Shown piece after piece: positions 44,749 through 54,397 of a stretch of DNA of 64,000 nucleotides. The position numbers and the translations under genes were made by a program. How positions within the stretch are numbered: position 1 is the first letter of the stretch; each line of letters starts with the position of its first letter. The notes under the pieces were generated by a model. It had not been told where the DNA came from and searched no databases. It saw only the letters and a program-made list of their open reading frames with translations. Location: positions 682,001-746,000 of the forward strand of contig NC_079971.1 in NCBI RefSeq assembly GCF_029852145.1, in the 5' to 3' direction. Source of the stretch: Microplitis mediator. Taxonomy: Eukaryota; Arthropoda; Insecta; Hymenoptera; Braconidae.

Positions 44749-46716
44749 ATGTGGTTTGTAATTTTATTTGTGGGCATTGCTGCAGTTAATGGTAACTAAA
44801 TTAATTACAAATTAATTGATTGACTTGTTTATTTAATTTATAATTATAATTATAATTATAAAGGCATCCCGGTTGCAAGAGTAGTCGGCGGTGGAGATGC
44901 ACCAGATGGAAAATATCCATACCAAGTATCACTGAATGTATTAAATTCCCATATATGCGGTGGATCAATTATTGACAAACGTTTTATTTTAACAGCCGCC
45001 CACTGTGTTGTCAAGTAAATACTATATAGTTTAATAATTAATTCAGTTTATCAATTAATGATAAATATTTATTTATACCGCAGGATGCCAGAAGTTTTCA
45101 TGACAATTGTCGTGGGTACGAATTCACTGAGCAAAGGAGGAGATATTTATAAAGTTGACAAATTTATTATTCATGACTTTGATCCTTCGATGATTTTAAA
45201 TGACATTGCGTTGATTCGCACTAACAGGGACATTGAGTTTAATGACAAAGTACAGCCGATTAAAATTAGCAATCACAATTTCCATTTACACGGAGATCCT
45301 GCTGTACTTACAGGATGGGGATACACGCATGTAAATTATTTTTATTCATAAAAAAAAAAAATATCAATATAAAGTTTCCTTTACATATTTTTTATTTTTC
45401 TGCGCACGTTAAATTTTTTTGTCATATATTTTGACGCGGGTGCGTAGAAAAATTTTAAACTTTTAAATACGAGAGTACACTGTTAAAAATAATTTGAAAA
45501 TTACAATACAAAAGGAATTGAATTTTTAATAAAAAAAGCTTTAAATTTAATATCAAAATTTAATAATCGAGCTGGTATTCAAAATTAAGAAAAAAAATTT
45601 GAATTTTAATAAACGTACTGAAAATTTATACTTGATTTTTAAATTTTCAAAGCAAGGATTGAAAATTCTAAAACATATATTGAATTTTAAAAATTCTATT
45701 TGAAATTTCATAATACTTATTTTAAAATTCAAAAAAAAGTATTTGAAAATCCAGTGTTAATTTGAAAATTCAAAAACGTGTATTTTTAATTCTATATGAA
45801 ATTAGTAATGAAATTTCAAGAACAAATGTATGTGTTTATTGCGTTCCCTAGCAGACCTGATTTACCGTAAATTTGCGGTAATTTTACCGTAAATCTATCG
45901 TAGAATACCGTAAAATTCGAGTAGATTTACCGTAAATTACGGTAAATACGCCGTAATTTACGGTAAATCGGTACTTTGCGGTAGATTACCGTAAATTACG
46001 GCGGGTATACCGTAAATTTACCGTCGAATATGATAAATCTACCGTAAAAAATTCAGGTGAATAACCGAATTACCGTAATTTACGGTGGATTACCGTATTT
46101 TCGTATTTGACGGTAAATCCGCCGTAAATTACGGAAAATCCACCGTAATTTACGGTAAATCGGTATTTTACGGTGGATTACCGTAATTTACGGTGGGTTT
46201 ACCGTAATTTACCGTAATTTTGGTCCGTTAGGGTTATATACAATCTTTGAAAATTCAAATAATTTTTTTTACAGTGTAAATTTATTTTAGCAACGAATGC
46301 TCGGATGCTTAAAAAAACAAAAAAATACTGCAATTAAAGAATAAAATTTTCAATTTTTAATTTTAGGCCTCGGGAGTAAATGCACCAGACAGATTACAAG
46401 AGATAAATCTTAAGATCTACGAACACGAAGAGTGTGAAAAACATTGGTGGGATTTACCCGAGAGTCAAATTTGCACTTTGACCGAAAGTGGCGAAGGCGC
46501 TTGCATGGTAAGTTGGCCAAAAAAAATGAAGAAACTACTAAAGAAATTAACTAATTAACTGATTATAAAATTTAGGGTGACTCCGGTGGTCCATTGGTTG
46601 CCGATGGTGTCCAAATCGGTATCGTTTCCTACGGGGAGCCATGCGCCCAAGGACTTCCAGACGTCTACACCCGCGTTTACCATTACGCCGACTGGATAAT
46701 CGACATTATTAATTAA
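44749..46716 (+). CDS. Chymotrypsin-like S1 protease, array gene 2 (divergent)
   Basis: Five exons: 44749-44791, 44864-45014, 45084-45330, 46367-46507 and 46576-46716, giving 240 residues. Signal peptide MWFVILFVGIAAVNG, then a short propeptide ending in Arg before VVGG. Triad: TAAHC, NDIALI and GDSGGP. Gly189 and Asp226 are kept (GEGACMGDSGG, LPDVYTRV). It lacks the C-terminal tail of genes 3-6 and ends at DWIIDIIN. Two introns are absent from its neighbours: one after the signal peptide (phase 1) and one after GWGYTH (phase 0). The latter, 45331-46366, holds nested foldback elements. Probably secreted and digestive; the most divergent active member of the array. Confidence 0.93.
45476..46278. 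mobile_element. Foldback element in protease 2 intron 3
   Basis: Starts TA-CACTGTTAAAAATAATTTG and ends AATAATTTTTTTTACAGTG-TA. The body is TTTGAAAATTCAAA-type palindromic sequence. A second element is inserted at 45846-46233. It lies entirely within the intron. Confidence 0.8.
45846..46233. mobile_element. Nested element with ACCGTAAATTTACGGT core
   Basis: Ends CCCTAGCAGACC and GGTCCGTTAGGG are imperfect inverted repeats. The interior is a dense array of TTACCGTAAATTACGGTAAA variants, nearly every word self-complementary. It contains no coding capacity. Confidence 0.8.
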
Positions 46717-46935
46717 CCAAATGTATAGTGTGATAAAATAAAATATCAATTAGTCCATCGTAAACTAATTACTGATCACTGTCTACAATAATTTAAACTC
46801 CTTAGTCATTTTAAAATTAATTAATTAATTAATTTAAAAAATTTTATTGTGTCAGCAAACAGAGATTAAAAATTTTTAATTAACTCAAGATTGGAGCGCA
46901 AAAATAAATTGTTATCGGAAAAACAAAAAATAATT
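46717..46935 (+). other. Protease 2 3' end and start of shared promoter block
   Basis: An AATAAA-type signal overlaps 46735-46745. From about 46852 the sequence (TGTGTCAGCAAACAGAG onward) is shared with the upstream regions of genes 4 and 5, so the promoter was duplicated along with the genes. Confidence 0.55.
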
Positions 46936-46957
46936 GATAGCAATTGAGGTATAAAAG
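46936..46957 (+). promoter_or_regulatory. Protease 3 promoter: GATAGCAATT and TATAAAAG
   Basis: GATAGCAATT at 46936-46945 and TATAAAAG at 46950-46957, 77 bases before the ATG. The same spacing is kept in gene 5. Confidence 0.7.
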
Positions 46958-47026
46958 TCTTGTGGATGTCAGGGCATGTCATTAAGTTGAGTTTTAAGTC
47001 TCGAGTTAAATATCATCAGCGTTACG

Positions 47027-48836
47027 ATGCAGTCATTAGCTATTTTGCAGATTGTAATTATTGGAGTTGCAGCGGGATTGGGATCATCTAGAGAAGTTCC
47101 TCGAGTCGTGGGCGGCAGAGATGCACCAGAAGGAGCACATCCCTATCAAGTGTCATTAAGACGTGAGAATTCTCATTACTGCGGAGGTGTTATCCTTAAT
47201 AACCGCTGGGTAATTACTGCTGCACACTGCGTTGTTCTGTAAGTTTGTTAATTACTACCTACTTGTTTAGCTTTGAATTGAGTTATTGAGTTTTTTTTTC
47301 TTTTTATTGTAGTACACGGAAAGAAAATTATGGGAAGTTTTGCTATGCATTATGGGAATGGTTCCCATAATAGTATGGGAATAGTATCTATACTACTATA
47401 GGAATGGTTCCCATATATTATGGGAACCATCCCCATAATAGTATGAGAATAGTTCTCATACCATTATGGGAATGGTTTCCATAATTATATGGGAATGGTT
47501 CCCATAATTATATGGGAATGGTTCCCATAATTATATGGGAATGGTTCCCATACCATTATGAGAACCATTCCCATATCATTATGGGAACCATTCCCATAAT
47601 GGTATGGGAATCATTCCCATACTATTACGGGAATGGTTCCCATATTGGTAAAGGAACTATTCCTATAATATTATGGGAACTATTCCCATAATGTTATGAG
47701 AATCATCCCTATAATATCATAAAATTTTTTTTTTGCACCATAGTGTAGAAATTTCCCAAAATTTGAATTTTCTTGAATGTTTTGTGCTGACAAAAAATTC
47801 TTGTTAAAAATTTTAATGTTTTTTTGCCGAATACGATTTTTTTTTTCAATGTTTGAATTTTTGTTTTTATGTTTAATAATATTTCTGTGTATTGTAGAAG
47901 TAATTACCACACTTCTTTAAATTAATTTTTTCATGATAATATGGGAACCATTCCCATAATATTATGGGAATGATTCCCATAATTATAGGAACTATTCCTA
48001 TAATTATGGGAAATATTCCTATAATTATAGGGACCGCTCCCATAATTTATGGTCGTAATTCCTATGATGGTATAGGAAAAAATTTCACAAAATTATGGGA
48101 ACCGCTGCCATAATTTTCTTTCCGTGTAGTAAAGTTTCTGGTCTCGGAATTGTGAAAATTAAAAAAATATAAACTTATTATTTCAGAGTTAATTCAACTG
48201 GCGTGACAGCAGTAATGGGCACCAACACGTTATCAAAAGGTGGAGATGTCTATCACCCAGATTTATTTATAGTTCACAAAAAATACAAACTTCTGTTTAA
48301 CGATATCGCTCTGATAAGAGTTTCGAAGGAAATAAAATTCAATGAAAAAGTCCAGCCGGCGATGTTACCGGCAACCGACTCTAGGTTCGATCACTACGCA
48401 GTAAAACTTTCCGGCTGGGGTCGAATTGAGGTCAATGGTAAAATTCCAGACAACCTTCAGGAAATAGATCTGCAAGTTATCAGCCAACTCAAATGCAGAA
48501 TTTATTTCCCGATTATGTTGACCAGCGGAAATGTTTGCACTCTTACAGTACGAGGGGAGGGGGCCTGCAACGTAAGTCCTGAAGACATTTGAATGAAAAT
48601 TTGAATTATTAATTAATTAATTGATTAATTGACTTAATTAGGGTGATTCCGGTGGTCCACTGACGGCCAATGGAACTCTTGTCGGTATCGTGTCATATGG
48701 ACGTCCCTGTGCCAAAGGATTCCCTGATGTTTACACTCGAGTTTTCCACTACCGCGACTGGATCAATCAAACAATCGCAGCCGCTAACAAATTGTATGAT
48801 AATCATTTGGAAAAATTAATTATCGACTATCAGTAA
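47027..48836 (+). CDS. Chymotrypsin-like S1 protease, array gene 3
   Basis: Exons 47027-47238, 48187-48571 and 48642-48836 give 263 residues. Signal peptide MQSLAILQIVIIGVAAG; propeptide SSREVPR before VVGG, a normal tryptic activation site. Triad: TAAHC, NDIALI and GDSGGP. The pocket has Gly189 (GEGACNGDSGG) and Asp226 (FPDVYTRV). After the usual end of the S1 fold (DWINQTIA) there is an extra tail of about 20 residues ending IIDYQ. It is the nearest relative of genes 4 and 5 and shares their promoter block. Intron 1 (47239-48186) is mostly the 47313-48128 element. Probably a secreted digestive enzyme. Confidence 0.95.
47313..48128. mobile_element. Foldback element with GGGAATGGTTCCC core
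   Basis: The left end TACACGGAAAGAAAATTATGG is a perfect complement of the right end CCATAATTTTCTTTCCGTGTA over about 20 bp. Inside is an array of ATGGGAATGGTTCCCATAAT variants in which each unit is a palindrome, broken by about 220 bp of other sequence (47715-47935). Introns of paralogues 4 and 5 lack it. Confidence 0.9.
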
Positions 48837-49249
48837 TTTAATATTGTAAAATAGTTTGTATTTATAATCAGTTAATTAATAAAAATATAATAATCGATAA
48901 CTGGAATTTAATTTAAAAAAAAACAATCGCTACAAATTCATTCTGTTACTTTAACAAATTAGTTTTTTTTTATTGGAACACAAGAGTTTTGTTACAATTA
49001 CAAACAATTGCTTGATCCAACAAAGAATTTGCTAGCATTATAAAAACACTGCAATCACAATGAACGTTTTGTTATCCGTCTATTGAGGCAGAATTACGTT
49101 ACCGTGAGCGATCTTATCCTGTGGTCACAAAAAATTTTTGTCCGTGCAAAAATGTCATTTTGTGTCAGCAAACAAAGATTGAAAAATTTTTAACTATCTC
49201 ACGATTGGAGCGCAAAAATAAATTTTTATCAGAAAAACAAAAAATAATT
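48837..49249. other. Duplicated intergenic block upstream of protease 4
   Basis: The 3' flank of gene 3 and the 5' flank of gene 4. From about 48845 it closely matches 50665-51073 upstream of gene 5, including TTGCTTGATCCAAC, GCAATCACAA and CAAAAATGTCATTTTGTGTC. The segment was copied with the genes. Confidence 0.75.
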
Positions 49250-49271
49250 GATAGCAATTGAGGTATGAAAG
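49250..49271 (+). promoter_or_regulatory. Protease 4 promoter with altered TATA box
   Basis: GATAGCAATT (49250-49259) is intact, but the TATA box reads TATGAAAG (49264-49271) where genes 3 and 5 have TATAAAAG. The distance to the ATG (77 bases) is unchanged. The change may weaken transcription. Confidence 0.65.
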
Positions 49272-49340
49272 TCTCGTGGATGTCAGGGCATGTCATTAAG
49301 TTGAGTTTTAAGTTTCGAGTTAAATATCATCAGCGGTACG

Positions 49341-50659
49341 ATGCAGTCATTAGTTATTTTGCAGATTGTAATTATTGGAGTTGCAGCGGGTCTGAGATCA
49401 TCTCGAATCCTGGGAACTTCTTCAGTCTTGGGCGGCACAGAAGCATCAGAAGGAGCACATCCCTATCAGGTGTCGTTAAGACGTCAAAATTCTCATTTCT
49501 GCGGAGGTGCTATCCTTAATAACCGTTGGGTAATTACTGCTGGACACTGCGTTTTTAGGTAAGTTTGTTAATTACCACCAACTTATTTAACTTTGAATAG
49601 GATTATTTTTTTTTTATTGTACTCAGTCATTCGCGGAGAAATGATCGGATTTGACGTGCTAGACACTTTTATCAGGTTAAATAATTAATTAATTTTTTTG
49701 AATCTAATGAGATAACAAAGCGGTCAAGTCTATTATTTGTCTATTATTGTCGATCCAAAAAAGCTAACATTTGGCCACTTGGGTACTCACAGCTGAGAAT
49801 AAACACGGCGGGAAGAGTAAGCAAATTCAAAAAATTTTTTTTTTAATTTTTATTCATATTTATATAAAAATTTATTTAATTTCGAGGCAAATCTGGCAAG
49901 TAATTTAAAAGTTTTATGAAAAAAACCAAAGGAAAAATTGTTTTTTTTATTGTTTGTAAACTCCTAAAGTCTTTGGTCTCAAATTGTGAAAATCCAAAAA
50001 ATATAAATTTACTATTTTCAGAGTCAATTTAGTTGGCGTGTCAGTAGTAATGGGCACCAACACATTATCAAAAGGTGGAGATGTCTATCACCCGGACCTA
50101 TTTATAATTCACAAAAATTTCAATCCTCGGTATAACGACATCGCTCTGATAAGAGTTTCGAAGGAAATAAAATTCAATAAAAAAGTCCAGCCGGTGATGT
50201 TACCGGCAACCGAACCTAGGTTCGATCACCACAGAGTAACACTTTCCGGCTGGGGTCGCACTCAGGTCAATGGTAAAATTCCGGATTACCTTCAGGAAAT
50301 AGATCTGTGGGTTATCAGCCAACTAAAATGCAGAATTTTTTTCCCGATTACGTTGACCAGCGGAAATATTTGCACTCTTACAGTACCAGGACAGGGAGCC
50401 TGCGGCGTAAGTCCTCAAAAAAATTGAATTATTAATTAATTAATTGATGAATTTAATTAATTAGGGCGATTCCGGTGGTCCACTGACGGACAATGGAATT
50501 CTTATCGGTATCGTGTCATATGGACTTCCCTGTGCCATAGGATTCCCTGATGTTTACACTCGAGTCTTCCACTACCGCGACTGGATCAATCAAACAATCG
50601 CAGCCGCTAATAAATTGTATAATAATAATTTGGAAAAACTAATTATCGATTATCAGTAA
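49341..50659 (+). CDS. Chymotrypsin-like S1 protease, array gene 4
   Basis: Exons 49341-49558, 50022-50406 and 50465-50659 give 265 residues. The signal peptide resembles that of gene 3 (MQSLVILQIVIIGVAAG). The activation region is altered: SSRILGTSS then VLGG, with Ser where Arg is expected, and two residues longer than in gene 3. The nearest Arg is six residues upstream. Triad: TAGHC, NDIALI and GDSGGP; all six cysteines remain. Gly189 and Asp226 are kept (GQGACGGDSGG, FPDVYTRV). A C-terminal tail ends IIDYQ as in genes 3 and 5. Exons 2 and 3 are nearly identical to gene 5. The frame is intact, so it may still be expressed, but its activation route is uncertain. Confidence 0.92.
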
Positions 50660-51073
50660 TTTAATATTGTAAAATAGTTTGTATTTATAATCAGCTAATT
50701 AATAAAAATATAATAATCGATAACTGGAATTTAATTATTTTAAAAAAATCGCTACAAATTCATTCTGTTACTTTAACAAATCATTTTTTTTTTTTATTGG
50801 AACACAAGAGTTTTGTTACAATTAAAAACAATTGCTTGATCCAACGAAGAATTTGCTAGCATTATAAAAACACTGCAATCACAACGAACGTTTTGTTATC
50901 CGTATATTGAGGCAGAGTTTTGTTACCGTGAGCTATCTTATCCTGTGGTCACAAAAAACTTTTGTCCGTGCAAAAATGTCATTTTGTGTCAGCAAACAGA
51001 AATTAAAAAATTTTCAATTAACTCACGATTGGAGCGCAAAAATAAATTTTTATCGGAAAAACAAAAAATGCTT
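50660..51073. other. Duplicated intergenic block upstream of protease 5
   Basis: Copy of the block at 48837-49249 with scattered substitutions. Short open frames inside are not conserved between the two copies. Confidence 0.7.
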
Positions 51074-51095
51074 GATAGCAATTGAGGTATAAAAG
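51074..51095 (+). promoter_or_regulatory. Protease 5 promoter: GATAGCAATT and TATAAAAG
   Basis: GATAGCAATT at 51074-51083 and TATAAAAG at 51088-51095, 77 bases before the ATG, as in gene 3. Confidence 0.7.
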
Positions 51096-51164
51096 TCTTG
51101 TGGATGTCAGGGCATGTCATTAAGTTGAGTTTTAAGTTTCGAGTTAAATATCATTAGCGGTACG

Positions 51165-52764
51165 ATGCAGTCATTAGTTATTTTGCAGATTGTAATTATT
51201 GGAGTGGCAGCGGGTCTGAGATCATCTCGAATCCCGGTAATTACTCCACTCTTGGGCGGCACAGATGCACCAGAAGGAGCGCATCCCTATCAGGTGTCGT
51301 TAAGACGTCAAAATTCTCATTTCTGCGGAGGTGCTATCCTTAATAACCGTTGGGTAATTACTGCTGGACACTGCGTTGTTAGGTAAGTTTTTTAATTACC
51401 ACCTACTTATTTAACTTTAAATAGGATTATTTTTGTTTTTTATTGTACTCAGTCATTCGCGGAGAAATGATGGGATTTGGCTTGCTAGACACTTTTATCA
51501 GGTTAAATAATTAATTAATTTTTTTGAATCTAATATGTACCTGAGGATCGGAACGTTTTTCGTGCAACGAAAATGAAAAAAATTCACGTAATTCGACTGC
51601 TTGAAGTAACGAGGGATAATTGGGGGTGTTTGCAATTTTCGGTTGACATACAAGCATCTGTGCGAAACATTTTGGAAATCTAGATCCAGTAAATTTTTTA
51701 CTTTTCACTTCGATTTTTTATTTTCGTTCCGCGAAAAACGTTCCGATCTTCAGGTACATAATCTAATGAGATAACAAAGCGGTCAAGTCTATTATTTTCG
51801 ATCCAAAAAAGCTAACATTTGGCCACTTGGGTACTCACAGCTGATAATAAACACGGCGGGAAGAGTGAGCAAATTCAAAAAATTTTTTTTTTTATTTTTA
51901 GCTAGAACATTACCAAGTAATTACGGAATTATTATGATAATTTTTGTTGATTTATTTCATATTTATAAAAAAATTTATTTAATTTCGAGGCAAATCTGGC
52001 AAGCAATTTATAAGTTTTATAAAAAAAACCAAAGGAAAAATTGTTTTTTTTTTATTGTTTGTAAACTCCTGAAGTCTTTGGTCTCAAATCGTGAAAATCC
52101 AAAAAATATAAATTTACTATTTTCAGAGTCAATTTAGTTGGCGTGACAGCAGTAATGGGCACCAACACATTATCAAAAGGTGGAGATGTCTATCACCCGG
52201 ACCTATTTATAATTCACAAAAATTTCAATCCTCGGTATAACGACATCGCTCTGATAAGAGTTTCGAAGGAAATAAAATTCAATAAAAAAGTCCAGCCAGT
52301 GATGTTACCAGCAACCGACTATAGGTTCGATCACCACAGAGTGAAACTTTCCGGCTGGGGTCGCACTCAGGTCAATGGTAAAATTCCAGATTACCTTCAG
52401 GAAATAGATCTATGGGTTATCAGCCAACTAAAATGCAGAATTTTTTTCCCGATTACGTTGACCAGCGGAAATATTTGCACTCTTACAGTACCAGGACAGG
52501 GAGCCTGCGGCGTAAGTCCTCAAAAAATTTGAATTATTAATTAATTAATTGATGAATTGAATTAATTAGGGTGATTCCGGTGGTCCACTGACGGACAATG
52601 GAATTCTTATCGGTATTGTGTCATATGGACTTCCCTGTGCCATAGGATTCCCTGATGTTTACACTCGAGTTTTCCACTACCGCGACTGGATCAATCAAAC
52701 AATCGCAGCCGCTAATAAATTGTATAATAATAATTTGGAAAAAGTTATTATCGACTATCAGTAA
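51165..52764 (+). CDS. Chymotrypsin-like S1 protease, array gene 5
   Basis: Exons 51165-51382, 52127-52511 and 52570-52764 give 265 residues. It is the closest copy of gene 4. The activation region reads SSRIPVITP then LLGG: Pro replaces the expected Arg and Leu-Leu replaces Val-Val, so cleavage by a trypsin at the standard place is not possible. Triad: TAGHC, NDIALI and GDSGGP. Gly189, Asp226 and six cysteines are present, and the tail ends IIDYQ. Between genes 4 and 5 the most different coding stretch is this activation segment, whereas exons 2 and 3 differ at few positions. Intron 1 contains a 225 bp MITE that gene 4 lacks. Confidence 0.92.
51535..51759. mobile_element. 225 bp MITE with 8 bp target duplication
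   Basis: Terminal inverted repeats start ATGTACCTGAGGATCGGAAC and, at the other end, GTTCCGATCTTCAGGTACAT. The direct repeat AATCTAAT lies at 51527-51534 and 51760-51767. The corresponding intron of gene 4 has a single AATCTAAT and no insertion, so the empty site is preserved. Eight-base duplications are usual for hAT-type (and P-type) transposons; which one applies is not settled. Confidence 0.92.
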
Positions 52765-52927
52765 TTTAATATTGTACAATAGTTTGTATTTATAATCAGC
52801 TAATTATTAAAAATATAATAATCGATAACTGGAATTTAATTATTAAAAAAAAATCGCAATCTCCTCTTAGATAAATAGATATAAATCTATCACCAATCAG
52901 TAGTTTTTAAAAAAACTTATAGCTGAG

Positions 52928-52936
52928 TATATAAAG
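52928..52936 (+). promoter_or_regulatory. Protease 6 TATA box
   Basis: TATATAAAG lies 43 bases before the ATG, closer than in the other array genes. No GATAGCAATT block precedes it, but GATA-like words (AGATAAATAGATA) occur about 55 bases upstream. Confidence 0.6.
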
Positions 52937-52970
52937 CTTCAGATTCACAAGCGTCTGAGTTTGTAGAAAT

Positions 52971-54299
52971 ATGAAGTCTTTAATTGCCTTTGCAGTAATT
53001 ATTGTTGCGAGTGCTCTTGCAGCCGCTCGCGAAATTCCGCGAGTTGTGGGTGGCAAGGATGCACCAGATGGGGCATATCCGTATCAAGTATCGTTGAGAA
53101 TTAGCAATTCTCACTTTTGCGGAGGTGTTATTATTAACAGCCGATGGGTTCTTACTGCAGGGCATTGTGTTTATTTGTAAGTATTCTACTTTTTAATTAG
53201 AAAAATTAGACATGCGGTATTTTAATTTTACAAAATACGGAAAAAAATTTCTAATTTTTTACTGGTAATTTAAAAAACAAATTAATTTTTTAAAAAATTT
53301 ATCTAGAGGAATTTGCACACAAATTCATTGCCTACAATAAAATTATTATAGACAAATAAATAAATTAATTAAAAAATAAAAAAGATGTAATTAAAAAATT
53401 TTCATTACTTGTGCAATTTCAGTAACGACTTTTTAATTAACTACTAAATCATTAAGACACTGATTAATAAACTGTATTATATAACACAGACATTGCACAT
53501 AATTTAATTTCATATAAATTTAAAAACAATGAAGACGGTGAATAAAATAAAACGTTTATGTGAGAAATATTTTATTTTATGGGAATAGACGAGAATAAAA
53601 TTAATCCAAGATAACTCGAATTAATTAAATCTTAAATAATAAAATTATTGCAGCATGGATACTAAAAACATGACAGTAGTGGTCGGTACGAATAATTTAT
53701 CGAAAGGCGGTGACGTTTACAAGTCAAACTACACAACAGCTCATAAAAACTACACGGGAGAATTTGTCAATGACATTGCGCTGGTGAAAATCGTTGGGAA
53801 ATTTAATTTCACAAAGAAAGTCCAGCCGATTTTGCTGCCGACCAAAAATGACCTGACCAAAGAGTACCCGGCGAAGCTTTCTGGCTGGGGAGCGACTTCG
53901 CTCGGCGGATATTTGCCTGACAAGCTCCAGGAAATAAATCTTACGGTCATCACGCAAGTTCGCTGCAAGAGCTTCCATTCCACTATCACTGGGGGACACA
54001 TTTGCACTCTGACCAAAAAGGGAGAAGGTGCTTGCCATGTAAGTTTACATAATTATTTATCGCCATTATTGAGGAGATTAATGTAATTAATTCGGTATTT
54101 TTGGAATTAGGGTGACTCTGGTGGGCCATTGACTGCCAACAGGACTCTCATTGGACTCGTTTCCTTCGGGCGACCCTGCGCCGTAGGGTATCCTGACGTT
54201 TACACCAGAGTTTTCCATTACCGCGACTGGATCAAGAAGACAATAGCGAGCGTTGATAAGACAGATGATGATTACTCTGATTACCTGAGTGATTATTAA
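52971..54299 (+). CDS. Chymotrypsin-like S1 protease, array gene 6
   Basis: Exons 52971-53176, 53654-54038 and 54111-54299 give 259 residues. Signal peptide MKSLIAFAVIIVASALA, propeptide REIPR before VVGG. Triad: TAGHC, NDIALV and GDSGGP. Gly189 (GEGACHGDSGG) and Asp226 (YPDVYTRV) form the same pocket as in gene 1. A C-terminal tail after KTIASVDK is rich in Asp and Tyr (ends DYLSDY). The closest array relative is gene 1, at the other end. Intron positions match genes 1 and 3-5. An AATAAA-type signal follows the stop at about 54318. Probably secreted and digestive. Confidence 0.95.
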
Positions 54300-54397
54300 T
54301 TAATGTCATGAAATTTTAAATAAATATTCTGTCAATTTAAATTTCATTGTGATTTTAATTATTCGCGAGTACCTTAAAAAAATAAATTCTGCAGTAG

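Noticed and set aside
53724..54038. Minus-strand frames of about 90-100 codons across protease 6 exon 2
   Set aside because: These are antisense shadows of the protease exon.
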